Assembly (NCBI GenBank): GCA_019690055.1 | Contig: JADGGF010000347.1 | Span: forward strand, 1-5,050 | Origin: Micromonosporaceae bacterium | GTDB lineage: Bacteria; Actinomycetota; Actinomycetes; Mycobacteriales; Micromonosporaceae | DNA: 5,050 bases | Reading direction: 5' to 3' | Shown: positions 1 to 4,764 of the stretch, piece by piece | Position numbering within the stretch: position 1 is the stretch's first letter | How the letters are laid out: each line of letters opens with the position of its first letter | The notes under the pieces: generated by a model | The model's database searches: none | Seen by the model: the letters and a program-made list of their open reading frames with translations, nothing else | Told to the model about the DNA's origin: nothing | Translations under genes and position numbers: made by a program

Positions 1-143
1 GCGTCCGCGAGGCACTCGTACCGGACCGGGCAACCGCGGCAGATCCGCTTCGCCACGTTCTGCTCCGCACCCTGGACGAACAGCGCGTCCGGGTCACCGT
101 GCCGGCACGCTGCCTGGCTTGGCCAGTCGGCGATCATCCCCAT
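1..143 (-). CDS. wblA: WhiB-family [4Fe-4S] transcriptional regulator, WblA/WhiB4 type (3' end outside window)
   Basis: Only the first 47 codons are in the window; the gene runs off the left edge. The start ATG lies at 143-141, and the protein opens MGMIADWPSQAACR, followed by DPDALFVQGAEQN. I recall this as very close to the start of Streptomyces WblA and mycobacterial WhiB4. Four cysteines stand at residues 13, 35, 38 and 44 (C, then CRGC, then C), the WhiB-domain pattern that binds a [4Fe-4S] cluster. Family members are small cytoplasmic regulators that act with the primary sigma factor. WblA affects development and antibiotic production in Streptomyces; WhiB4 affects the oxidative-stress response in mycobacteria. 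A purine-rich RBS (GGGGGGA, 10-base spacer) precedes ATG 143. An in-frame ATG at 137 is possible but would remove the conserved MG. The gene is divergent from the class A PBP. The G[VI]WGG turn and the basic C-terminus are not visible. The wblA/whiB4 assignment rests on the N-terminus and synteny. Confidence 0.9.
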   Translation of the reverse strand, partial: MGMIADWPSQAACRHGDPDALFVQGAEQNVAKRICRGCPVRYECLAD

Positions 144-153
144 GTTGTCGACG

Positions 154-160
154 TCCCCCC
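154..160 (-). promoter_or_regulatory. Ribosome binding site of the WhiB-like gene
   Basis: On the minus strand GGGGGGA (160-154) ends 10 bases before ATG 143. It is an imperfect Shine-Dalgarno but the only purine-rich block in the leader. It supports ATG 143 over the internal ATG at 137, for which the spacer would be 16 bases. Confidence 0.5.
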
Positions 161-181
161 TTGTGCACGGTCATTTGTGCA
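161..181. repeat. TTGTGCA direct repeat in the WhiB-like gene leader
   Basis: TTGTGCA occurs at 161-167 and again at 175-181, a 14-bp period with a 7-bp spacer. It lies between the predicted transcription start of the WhiB-like gene and its RBS. Two identical heptamers spaced by about one and a half helical turns could be a protein-binding site or a leader RNA feature. No known regulator consensus is recognised, and a chance repeat cannot be excluded. Confidence 0.3.
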
Positions 182-194
182 GTCGGCCCATCAT
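171..194 (-). CDS. Possible 7-codon leader ORF (MMGRLHK) upstream of the WhiB-like gene
   Basis: On the minus strand two tandem ATGs (194-192 and 191-189) open a seven-codon frame reading MMGRLHK and ending in TGA at 173-171. GGAG lies 4 bases before the second ATG, and the first ATG lies 8 bases after a TACGAT box, so translation could be leaderless or SD-driven. The TGA overlaps another ATG (174-172) as ATGA. That ATG opens a 26-codon frame running out of phase across the WhiB-like start. Such an arrangement could act as a translational control leader, but a frame this short arises easily by chance. Confidence 0.2.
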   Translation of the reverse strand: MMGRLHK

Positions 195-198
195 GCTC

Positions 199-216
199 CG
201 TAATCGTACGACTACG
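199..216. promoter_or_regulatory. 18-bp palindrome over the candidate WhiB-like gene -10 box
   Basis: CGTAATCGTACGACTACG is an inverted repeat in which 8 of 9 base pairs match; only A203/C212 fails. On the minus strand it contains TACGAT (208-203), a good actinobacterial -10 box that would place the WhiB-like transcript start near 196-194 and give a leader of about 52 bases. No TTGACA-like -35 is visible at 16-18 bases, so the promoter may need an activator, or the palindrome may be an operator. The protein that would bind it is not identifiable from sequence. Confidence 0.42.
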
Positions 217-365
217 CAACGTTGTCGCCGATTTTGCCCGGCCCTCTGGCTCACGAGATGCCCGGCCCACCGCGCTCACCCGGCGTGCCGACGACGTCCG
301 CGACACAGCCGACATCACGACTCTCGTCCGGCCATCTCGGGTCAGGACGCCTCACGCGTTTCCAC

Positions 366-380
366 TACCCTGACCGGGTG
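366..380 (+). promoter_or_regulatory. Leaderless promoter candidate of the class A PBP gene (-10 TACCCT, start GTG)
   Basis: TACCCT at 366-371 fits the TANNNT -10 consensus, and GTG at 378 begins after a 6-base gap, exactly where transcription should start. No convincing -35 is present. The same hexamer precedes the phosphoesterase start further on (3446-3451, 7-base gap), which makes chance less likely. Against this reading, GGGTGA at 376-381 could serve as a Shine-Dalgarno for the in-frame ATG at 387 (5-base spacer), in which case translation would start three codons later from a longer transcript. Confidence 0.5.
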
Positions 381-2834
381 ACCTGGATGCGCAAACGCGA
401 CCACAACATCTTCACGAATGCGTTGTCGCTGCTGGTGTGCGGCGTTCTGGCCGGCGTTGTCGTCGCCGCCGCCGTCTTCCCGGCGGTGGCGGTCGGTGCG
501 CTCTCGGCGAAGGCCGGCGCGGACTCCTTCGCGAGCCTGCCGGCGTCGCTGGAGGTGCCGACCCCGCCCCAGATCTCGTACCTCTATGCGCGCGACGGTC
601 AGACCCTCATCGCCACGTTCTACGACGAGAACCGCCACGACATCGACCTCTCCGACGTCCCGCAGGTGATGCGTGACGCGATCATCGCGGCCGAGGACCA
701 GCGCTTCTACGAACACAACGGCGTTGACATCCAAGGGGTGTTTCGGGCATTCCTCGCCAACCAGAGCAGCGGGGACGCCACCGGACAGGGTGCCTCAACG
801 CTCACCATGCAGTACGTCCGGCAGGCGCTGACCTACGGCGCGACCAGCCCGAAGGACGTGCTCGCCGCCACCGAGTCCACGCCCGAGCGCAAGGTCCGCG
901 AGATGCGCCAGGCGATCGCCCTGGAGAAGAAGCTCACCAAGGACCAGATCCTGCAGAACTACCTGAACATCGCCGCGTTCGGAAACGGCGCCTACGGGAT
1001 CTACGCGGCGAGCCAGGTCTACTTCAACAAGGAGCCCAAGGACCTCACGCTCGCCGAGGCGGCGCTGCTCGCCGGCCTGCCCAAGGCGCCCACCGCGTTC
1101 GACCCGACGACCGAGTCCGGCCGGCCGCAGGCGTTGGCCCGCCGCACGTATGTGCTGAACCAGATGGTGGAGCTCGGCATGATCTCCCGGCAGCAGGCCG
1201 ACCTCGCCAACGCGGAGCCGCTGGAGGTCACGGGCACCCGTACGCCGCGGGACTGCACGCAGGCGCTGGTCAACCACTGGGGCTTCTTCTGTGACTTCTT
1301 CTACCGCTGGTGGTTGGAGCAGGAGGAGTTCGGCGTCGACGCGCTCTCCCGGGCGAGCAAGCTCAAGTCCGGCGGCTACCGGATCACGAGCACGCTCGAT
1401 GTCGCGATTCAGGATTCGGCCAAGCGCAACGTCGAGGCCCAGTTGCCGACCGGCCAGAAGGACGCGCTCATGCTCGCCGCGATCCAGCCCGGCACCGGGT
1501 ACGTGCGGGCCATGGCGACGAACCGCAATTTCAGCGTCGACGACCGCGACAACCCGCCCAACGAGATTCCCGAGAAGGCCGCGCTCGGCCTCAAGGCCAC
1601 CTACCCGAACACGACCAACCCGTTGATGTCCGGCGGTGGGGACGTCGTCGGTTACAAGATGGGCTCGACGTTCAAGCTGTTCACGATGATCGCGGCGCTG
1701 GAGAACGGGTATCCGCTCGACTTCACGATCCAGGCCCGGTCACCGTACGTGTCCCGGATCTACCCGGCCGGCCCCACTGACATCGCCCGCTGCGGTGACC
1801 GGTGGTGCCCACGCAACGCGAGCGCGAGCATGAACGGGTCGCGCAACATGTGGACGGGCTTCGGGCTCTCGGTCAACACGTACTTCGTGCCGCTGCTCGA
1901 GAAGGTCGGTGCCGAGAAGGCGATCAACGTGGCCCAGCGGCTGGGCATCAAGTTCCGGTCCAGTAAGGACCGCGACAACATCGCAGAAAACGGCGGACAC
2001 CTGTGGGGCGCGTTCACGCTCGGCGTCAGCGACACGGTTCCGCTCGAGTTGGCCAACGCGTACGCCACGGTCGCCGCGGACGGGATCTACTGCGAGCCCA
2101 TGCCGGTCGAGGAGCTGATCGATGTGCACGGGGAGCCGGTCACCGACGTGGTCGAGCCGCGGTGCACCGAGGCGATCAAGCCCGAGGTGGCCCGGGCCGC
2201 GGCGGATGCCGCCCGGTGCCCGCTGGGCACGCCCGGTGGCACCGGCGGGTGCCGTGGCGGCACGGCCAGTGGCATCTACCGCATCATTGGCCACCCGGTG
2301 ATCGGGAAGACCGGTACCGCCGACCAGAACTGGACCGGCACGCTGGTGGTGTCCTCCAAGCACCTGGCGGTCGCCGCCACCGTGGCGAACCCGGACCGGC
2401 CCGAGACGCCGCACAGCTACGAGCGGTCGGCCACGCTGGCCAACAACGCGGCCGCGTACACCATGCGGGACGCCCACGAGGGCCTGCCGGTGATCGACTT
2501 CGAGCGGCCGCCGCAGAGCCTGGTCGTCGGCGTGAAGGTGGCGATTCCGGACGTCCGGTGCCGGTCGGAGCAGGACGCCGTCGCCGCGATCCAGCGGGCC
2601 GGGTTCGACGTGTACGTCGAGAAGACGCAGAAGGTCGCCTCGCCGTGCCCGCCCAACACGGTGGCCGGCACGGAGCCCTCGGGCAGCACGAGCAAGGGCA
2701 GCACGGTGACGGTGCTGCTCAGCGCCGGCCCCGGCGACGAGCCGCCGCCCCCGCCGACCGGCGGCGGTCGCGGCGGTGGGAGCAACAACGGCGGGCCCGG
2801 CACGGGTCCGGTCGTCCCACCGACGTCAAACTGA
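378..2834 (+). CDS. ponA2: Bifunctional class A penicillin-binding protein with PASTA domain (PonA2 type)
   Basis: This 818-residue protein (PonA2 is about 810) polymerises glycan strands from lipid II and cross-links the peptide stems outside the membrane. A short basic N-terminus precedes one membrane helix (about 15-40). The GT51 glycosyltransferase (about 80-260) has catalytic E106 in EDQRFYEHNG, GASTLTMQ at 138-145 (canonical members read STITQQ), and RKVRE with the second Glu at 175. The transpeptidase (about 355-690) has STFK (nucleophile S430, K433), SVN 498-500 and KTGT 644-647, so both activities look intact. One PASTA domain (about 718-784) is followed by a Pro/Gly-rich tail. Ten extracytoplasmic cysteines fall in five close pairs. 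The gene is divergent from the WhiB-like gene, as ponA2 is from whiB4 in mycobacteria. Start: GTG 378 (leaderless) or ATG 387 (RKRDHN...). An upstream TTG at 222 gives a low-complexity, non-family extension and is rejected. Confidence 0.95.
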   Translation: MTWMRKRDHNIFTNALSLLVCGVLAGVVVAAAVFPAVAVGALSAKAGADSFASLPASLEVPTPPQISYLYARDGQTLIATFYDENRHDIDLSDVPQVMRDAIIAAEDQRFYEHNGVDIQGVFRAFLANQSSGDATGQGASTLTMQYVRQALTYGATSPKDVLAATESTPERKVREMRQAIALEKKLTKDQILQNYLNIAAFGNGAYGIYAASQVYFNKEPKDLTLAEAALLAGLPKAPTAFDPTTESGRPQALARRTYVLNQMVELGMISRQQADLANAEPLEVTGTRTPRDCTQALVNHWGFFCDFFYRWWLEQEEFGVDALSRASKLKSGGYRITSTLDVAIQDSAKRNVEAQLPTGQKDALMLAAIQPGTGYVRAMATNRNFSVDDRDNPPNEIPEKAALGLKATYPNTTNPLMSGGGDVVGYKMGSTFKLFTMIAALENGYPLDFTIQARSPYVSRIYPAGPTDIARCGDRWCPRNASASMNGSRNMWTGFGLSVNTYFVPLLEKVGAEKAINVAQRLGIKFRSSKDRDNIAENGGHLWGAFTLGVSDTVPLELANAYATVAADGIYCEPMPVEELIDVHGEPVTDVVEPRCTEAIKPEVARAAADAARCPLGTPGGTGGCRGGTASGIYRIIGHPVIGKTGTADQNWTGTLVVSSKHLAVAATVANPDRPETPHSYERSATLANNAAAYTMRDAHEGLPVIDFERPPQSLVVGVKVAIPDVRCRSEQDAVAAIQRAGFDVYVEKTQKVASPCPPNTVAGTEPSGSTSKGSTVTVLLSAGPGDEPPPPPTGGGRGGGSNNGGPGTGPVVPPTSN

Positions 2835-2859
2835 CGGACACCGGCGCCGTCGAATCGTG

Positions 2860-2905
2860 AGCCCGTACGGCGGGTGAACCGCCCGCCGTACGGGCTTCGG
2901 TCTTT
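2860..2905 (+). terminator. Intrinsic terminator after the PBP gene
   Basis: A perfect 15-bp stem pairs AGCCCGTACGGCGGG (2860-2874) with its complement at 2882-2896 around a 7-base loop, followed by TCGGTCTTTC. It begins 25 bases after the PBP stop. The gene beyond, yqeY, converges on it, so the symmetric stem may also block transcripts from that side, although the minus-strand flank lacks a T run. Confidence 0.85.
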
Positions 2906-2975
2906 CTCGGGGGCGCCGGGCGGCCGGTGGCGCGCGGATCGGCTCCACGGCGCCAGCCGGCTCGGAGTCGGTCGG

Positions 2976-3434
2976 CTACTGGTTGGAGAGTTGGCGGCGT
3001 ACCTCGGCCGCGACCCGGCCGCCCTCGGCCCGGCCGGCGACGGCCGCCTGAACCGCCTTCATGGCCGGCCCCATCTGCCCCATGCCGGTGAATCCGCCCT
3101 GGGCCAACGCCTCGGCCACGACCGCGGCGAGCTCCTCGTCGGAGAGCTGCTTGGGCAGGTAGCGGGCGATGACCTCCTCCTCGGCCCGCTCCTTGTCCGC
3201 CGACTCCGCCCGACCGGCGTCGGCGAAGGCGGTCGCCGCCTCGCGGCGCTTCTTCGCCTCCTTGGTCAGCACCGAGAGCACCTCGTCGTCGGACAACTCC
3301 CGCGCCTGCTTGCCGGCGACCTCGGCGTTGCGGACCGCCGCCAGCACCATGCGCAGGGTCGATGTCACCAGCTCGTCGCGGGCCTTCATGGCGTCGCGGA
3401 GATCGGACTCCAGCCGTTCCTTGAGAGTGCTCAT
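2976..3434 (-). CDS. GatB/YqeY domain-containing protein
   Basis: A 152-residue soluble protein, within the usual 145-155 range of the YqeY family. It opens MSTLKERLESDLRDAMKARD and continues with TSTLRMVLAAVRNAEV, then a charged helical stretch (KEAKKRREAATAFADAGR), EEEVIARYLPKQLSDEEL and a C-terminal GQMGPAMKAVQAAV...RVAAEVRRQL. These are the landmarks of the family: an N-terminal helical part followed by the small three-helix tail also found in GatB, the amidotransferase subunit that makes Gln-tRNA(Gln) and Asn-tRNA(Asn). A tRNA-related role is only suggested by that shared tail; the function of stand-alone YqeY proteins is poorly defined. No signal peptide or membrane segment is seen. No Shine-Dalgarno precedes ATG 3434, but TACGGT ends 7 bases before it, so the mRNA is probably leaderless. 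The gene converges on the PBP and diverges from the phosphoesterase. An upstream in-frame extension running to 4418 is antisense to the phosphoesterase and is not used. Confidence 0.93.
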   Translation of the reverse strand: MSTLKERLESDLRDAMKARDELVTSTLRMVLAAVRNAEVAGKQARELSDDEVLSVLTKEAKKRREAATAFADAGRAESADKERAEEEVIARYLPKQLSDEELAAVVAEALAQGGFTGMGQMGPAMKAVQAAVAGRAEGGRVAAEVRRQLSNQ

Positions 3435-3451
3435 GGCCGGCACCGTACCCT
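3421..3451 (+). promoter_or_regulatory. Leaderless promoter of the metallophosphoesterase gene (TTGAGA / TACCCT)
   Basis: TACCCT at 3446-3451 is followed by 7 bases and then ATG 3459, with no Shine-Dalgarno between them. TTGAGA at 3421-3426 is a fair -35 with a rather long 19-base spacer, and it lies inside codons 3-5 of yqeY on the other strand. The -10 shares its TA step with the yqeY -10, so the two promoters form one symmetric divergent unit. Confidence 0.58.
3442..3447 (-). promoter_or_regulatory. -10 box of the yqeY gene (TACGGT), leaderless
   Basis: On the minus strand TACGGT (3447-3442) is followed by 7 bases and then ATG 3434, the geometry of an actinobacterial leaderless start. No SD is present. 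Its TA step (3446-3447) is the same two base pairs that begin the plus-strand -10 of the phosphoesterase. A -35 is not evident; the region where it would lie is already inside the phosphoesterase coding sequence. Confidence 0.55.
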
Positions 3452-3458
3452 CTACCGC

Positions 3459-4352
3459 ATGCGATTGCGGACCGCTTTCCGCGTGGTGGCGGGCGTGGCG
3501 GCGGCCGGCGCCGCGACCCTGGCCTACGCCAGCCTGGTCGAGCGGAACCTGTTCACCCTGCGCCGGTTCGACGTGCCGCTGCTCGACCTCGACGATGAGC
3601 CGCTGCGGATCCTGCACCTGTCCGACCTGCACCTGATGCCCAACCAGCGGCGCAAGGCCCAGTGGGTCGCCGACCTGGCCGGCCTCGATCCCGACCTGGT
3701 GGTGGTGACCGGCGACAACTGGTCTCACCCTGAGGCGCTGCCCATCGTGTCCCAGGCCTTCGAGCCGCTGCTGACCTACCCGGGCGCCTTCGTCTTCGGC
3801 TCCAACGACTACAAGGGGCCGGTGTTCAAGAACCCGTTCAGCTACTTCGACAAGGACCGCGAGTACATCCAGGGCGTGGACCTGCCGTACGAGTCGCTGC
3901 GCTCGCTGTTCGTCTCGGCCGGCTGGGCGGACCTGAACAACGCCCGGACGACCATCAAGGCGGGCGGCCGTACGGTCGAGCTGGTTGGGGTGGACGACCC
4001 GCACGTGGACCGGGACTCGTACGAGTCGGTCGCCGGCGCCGCCTCGCCCTCGGCCGACCTGCACATCGGCGTGGTGCACACGCCCGACCCCTCCGTGCTC
4101 GACGCCATGGCCGCCGACGGCTTCACGCTGCTGCTGGCCGGGCACACCCACGGCGGGCAGGTCTGCGTGCCCGGGGTCGGGGCCCTGGTCACCAACTGTG
4201 GCCTGCCCCGCCAGATGGCCAAGGGCCTGCACCGCTGGCCGTCGTCCTCCTCTTGGCTGCACGTCTCGGCGGGCCTGGGTACGCACCCGACCGCCCCGGT
4301 CCGGTTCGCCTGCCGGCCGGAGGCGTCCCTGCTCACCCTCGTGCCCCGCTGA
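3459..4352 (+). CDS. Membrane-anchored calcineurin-like metallophosphoesterase (Rv3683 type)
   Basis: A 297-residue protein starting at the leaderless ATG 3459 (MRLRTAFRVVAG). One hydrophobic segment at about residues 5-25 acts as a signal anchor, so the catalytic domain probably lies outside the membrane. The metallophosphoesterase fold shows SDLH with D56 and H58, GDN with D86, H207 in VVHTPD, and the terminal GHTHGG with H229 and H231. These are ligands of a dinuclear metal centre. The fourth block, normally GNHD or GNHE, reads GSND (114-117), so the usual histidine is absent. I recall the same GSNDY in mycobacterial Rv3683, so this looks like a subfamily trait and not damage. The substrate is unknown; a nucleotide, phospholipid or cell-wall phosphoester are all possible. 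In mycobacteria the homologue follows ponA2 directly; here the yqeY gene sits between them on the other strand. An in-frame extension back to 2874 overlaps the terminator and yqeY and is rejected. Confidence 0.93.
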   Translation: MRLRTAFRVVAGVAAAGAATLAYASLVERNLFTLRRFDVPLLDLDDEPLRILHLSDLHLMPNQRRKAQWVADLAGLDPDLVVVTGDNWSHPEALPIVSQAFEPLLTYPGAFVFGSNDYKGPVFKNPFSYFDKDREYIQGVDLPYESLRSLFVSAGWADLNNARTTIKAGGRTVELVGVDDPHVDRDSYESVAGAASPSADLHIGVVHTPDPSVLDAMAADGFTLLLAGHTHGGQVCVPGVGALVTNCGLPRQMAKGLHRWPSSSSWLHVSAGLGTHPTAPVRFACRPEASLLTLVPR

Positions 4353-4397
4353 CCCTGCCCACCTCGGCCTGGCTGGCCGGCGTCTGCCCCAGCTGAA

Positions 4398-4457
4398 TCT
4401 CGTGATCTTGGAAGACAAAACCCCCTATAGGGGGTCCAAACTTCCATGATCTCGAGG
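4398..4457. repeat. 60-bp imperfect palindrome with a perfect 16-bp core
   Basis: The core ACCCCCTATAGGGGGT (4420-4435) is a perfect palindrome. It is flanked by symmetric 5-base A-rich gaps (ACAAA, CCAAA), and then by GATCTTGGAAG (4404-4414) against CTTCCATGATC (4441-4451) with one mismatch. Beyond one further T/T mismatch the arms extend by about five more pairs, one of them G-T. All parts share one centre between 4427 and 4428. It lies 46 bases after the phosphoesterase stop. On the minus strand the core is followed by TTTTGTCTT, resembling a terminator; on the plus strand no T run follows. A dispersed intergenic repeat, a terminator or a protein site are all possible. Confidence 0.6.
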
Positions 4458-4512
4458 GCCCGCCCATGGCCCCCGGAAGCCGCCGGGCTCGGCCGCCGCC
4501 AGTCGGCGGCCG
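4456..4512 (+). terminator. GC hairpins after the phosphoesterase gene, possible terminator
   Basis: Three short GC inverted repeats follow the large palindrome: GGGCC/GGCCC (4456-4460, 4468-4472), CCCGG/CCGGG (4472-4476, 4483-4487) and the strongest, a 9-bp stem CGGCCGCCG/CGGCGGCCG (4490-4498, 4504-4512) with a 5-base loop. No T run follows, as is common for actinobacterial terminators, but GC-rich DNA gives such stems often. The last stem is the best candidate to separate the phosphoesterase transcript from the tRNA. Confidence 0.35.
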
Positions 4513-4534
4513 TCCCGCAAGTGGGGATACCCGC

Positions 4535-4564
4535 GTGAGCCCGGCGCGGGTCATGAGCTACGAT
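4535..4564 (+). promoter_or_regulatory. Promoter of tRNA-Pro
   Basis: TACGAT at 4559-4564 is a good -10 box, with GTGAGC at 4535-4540 as a weak -35 across an 18-base spacer. Transcription would start near 4571 and leave a leader of about 39 bases for RNase P to remove. A 6-bp inverted repeat CCCGCG/CGCGGG (4530-4535, 4545-4550) brackets the -35, and CTCGGC (4567-4572) can pair with GCCGAG (4598-4603) in the leader. Confidence 0.6.
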
Positions 4565-4609
4565 GACTCGGCACGTTCGGTAAGCCGGTAGACGGCCGCC
4601 GAGCGGGTC

Positions 4610-4686
4610 CGGGGTGTAGCGCAGCTTGGCAGCGCGCTTCGTTCGGGACGAAGAGGCCGTGGGTTCAAATCCCGCCACCCCGACCA
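4610..4686 (+). tRNA. tRNA-Pro, anticodon CGG
   Basis: A complete 77-base tRNA with encoded CCA. The acceptor stem CGGGGTG (4610-4616) pairs with CACCCCG (4676-4682), followed by discriminator A and CCA at 4684-4686. The D stem is GCGC/GCGC. The anticodon stem CTTCG/CGAAG encloses TTCGGGA, with the anticodon CGG at 4644-4646. The variable loop has five bases, and the T stem GTGGG/CCCGC encloses TTCAAAT. It decodes the proline codon CCG, which is frequent in the neighbouring genes. All canonical pairs are intact. Confidence 0.98.
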
Positions 4687-4705
4687 AAGTTCTCTCCGCT
4701 CAGGG

Positions 4706-4740
4706 CCAGTGTTCCGACCGAGGAACCTGGTCCTGTTGTT
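4706..4740 (+). terminator. Terminator after tRNA-Pro
   Basis: CCAG-T-GTTCC (4706-4715) pairs with GGAACCTGG (4722-4730) as a 9-bp stem with one bulged T and a 6-base loop, followed by the T-rich TCCTGTTGTT. It starts 20 bases after the CCA end, the expected position for the end of the precursor. Confidence 0.6.
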
Positions 4741-4764
4741 GATCTGACAATCTCCTAGAGAACG

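Noticed and set aside
222..377. N-terminal extension of the PBP from TTG 222 (52 extra residues)
   Set aside because: The added sequence is Pro/Arg/Ser-rich and unlike any PBP N-terminus, has no SD, and would cross the promoter region. The family N-terminus (RKRDHN, then the membrane helix) begins at 378-387.
1740..2477. 245-residue minus-strand frame inside the PBP gene
   Set aside because: It is Arg/Gly/Val-rich shadow sequence opposite the transpeptidase domain, which shows all its catalytic motifs on the plus strand.
2003..2860. 285-residue plus-strand frame overlapping the PBP 3' half
   Set aside because: A +1-frame shadow rich in Arg, Gly and Ala with no recognisable domain. The PBP frame through the same bases carries KTGT and PASTA.
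2874..3458. In-frame extension of the phosphoesterase back to 2874
   Set aside because: It starts inside the terminator hairpin and is fully antisense to yqeY. The domain and signal anchor begin at ATG 3459, which has its own -10 box.
3435..4418. 1443-base minus-strand frame extending yqeY across the phosphoesterase
   Set aside because: This is a shadow of high-GC codon bias on the opposite strand. YqeY homologues begin at MSTLKERL, and the family length matches 152 residues.
4398..4457. Insertion sequence or attachment site at the palindrome next to tRNA-Pro
   Set aside because: There is no transposase, no target duplication and no copy of the tRNA 3' end nearby. The tRNA is intact and followed by its own terminator. 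Integration is not supported within this window.
3842..4687. Minus-strand 281-residue frame starting MVGVAGFEPTASSSRTKRA
   Set aside because: It is also an antisense-tRNA translation, running on into the antisense of the phosphoesterase. It has no RBS and no domain.
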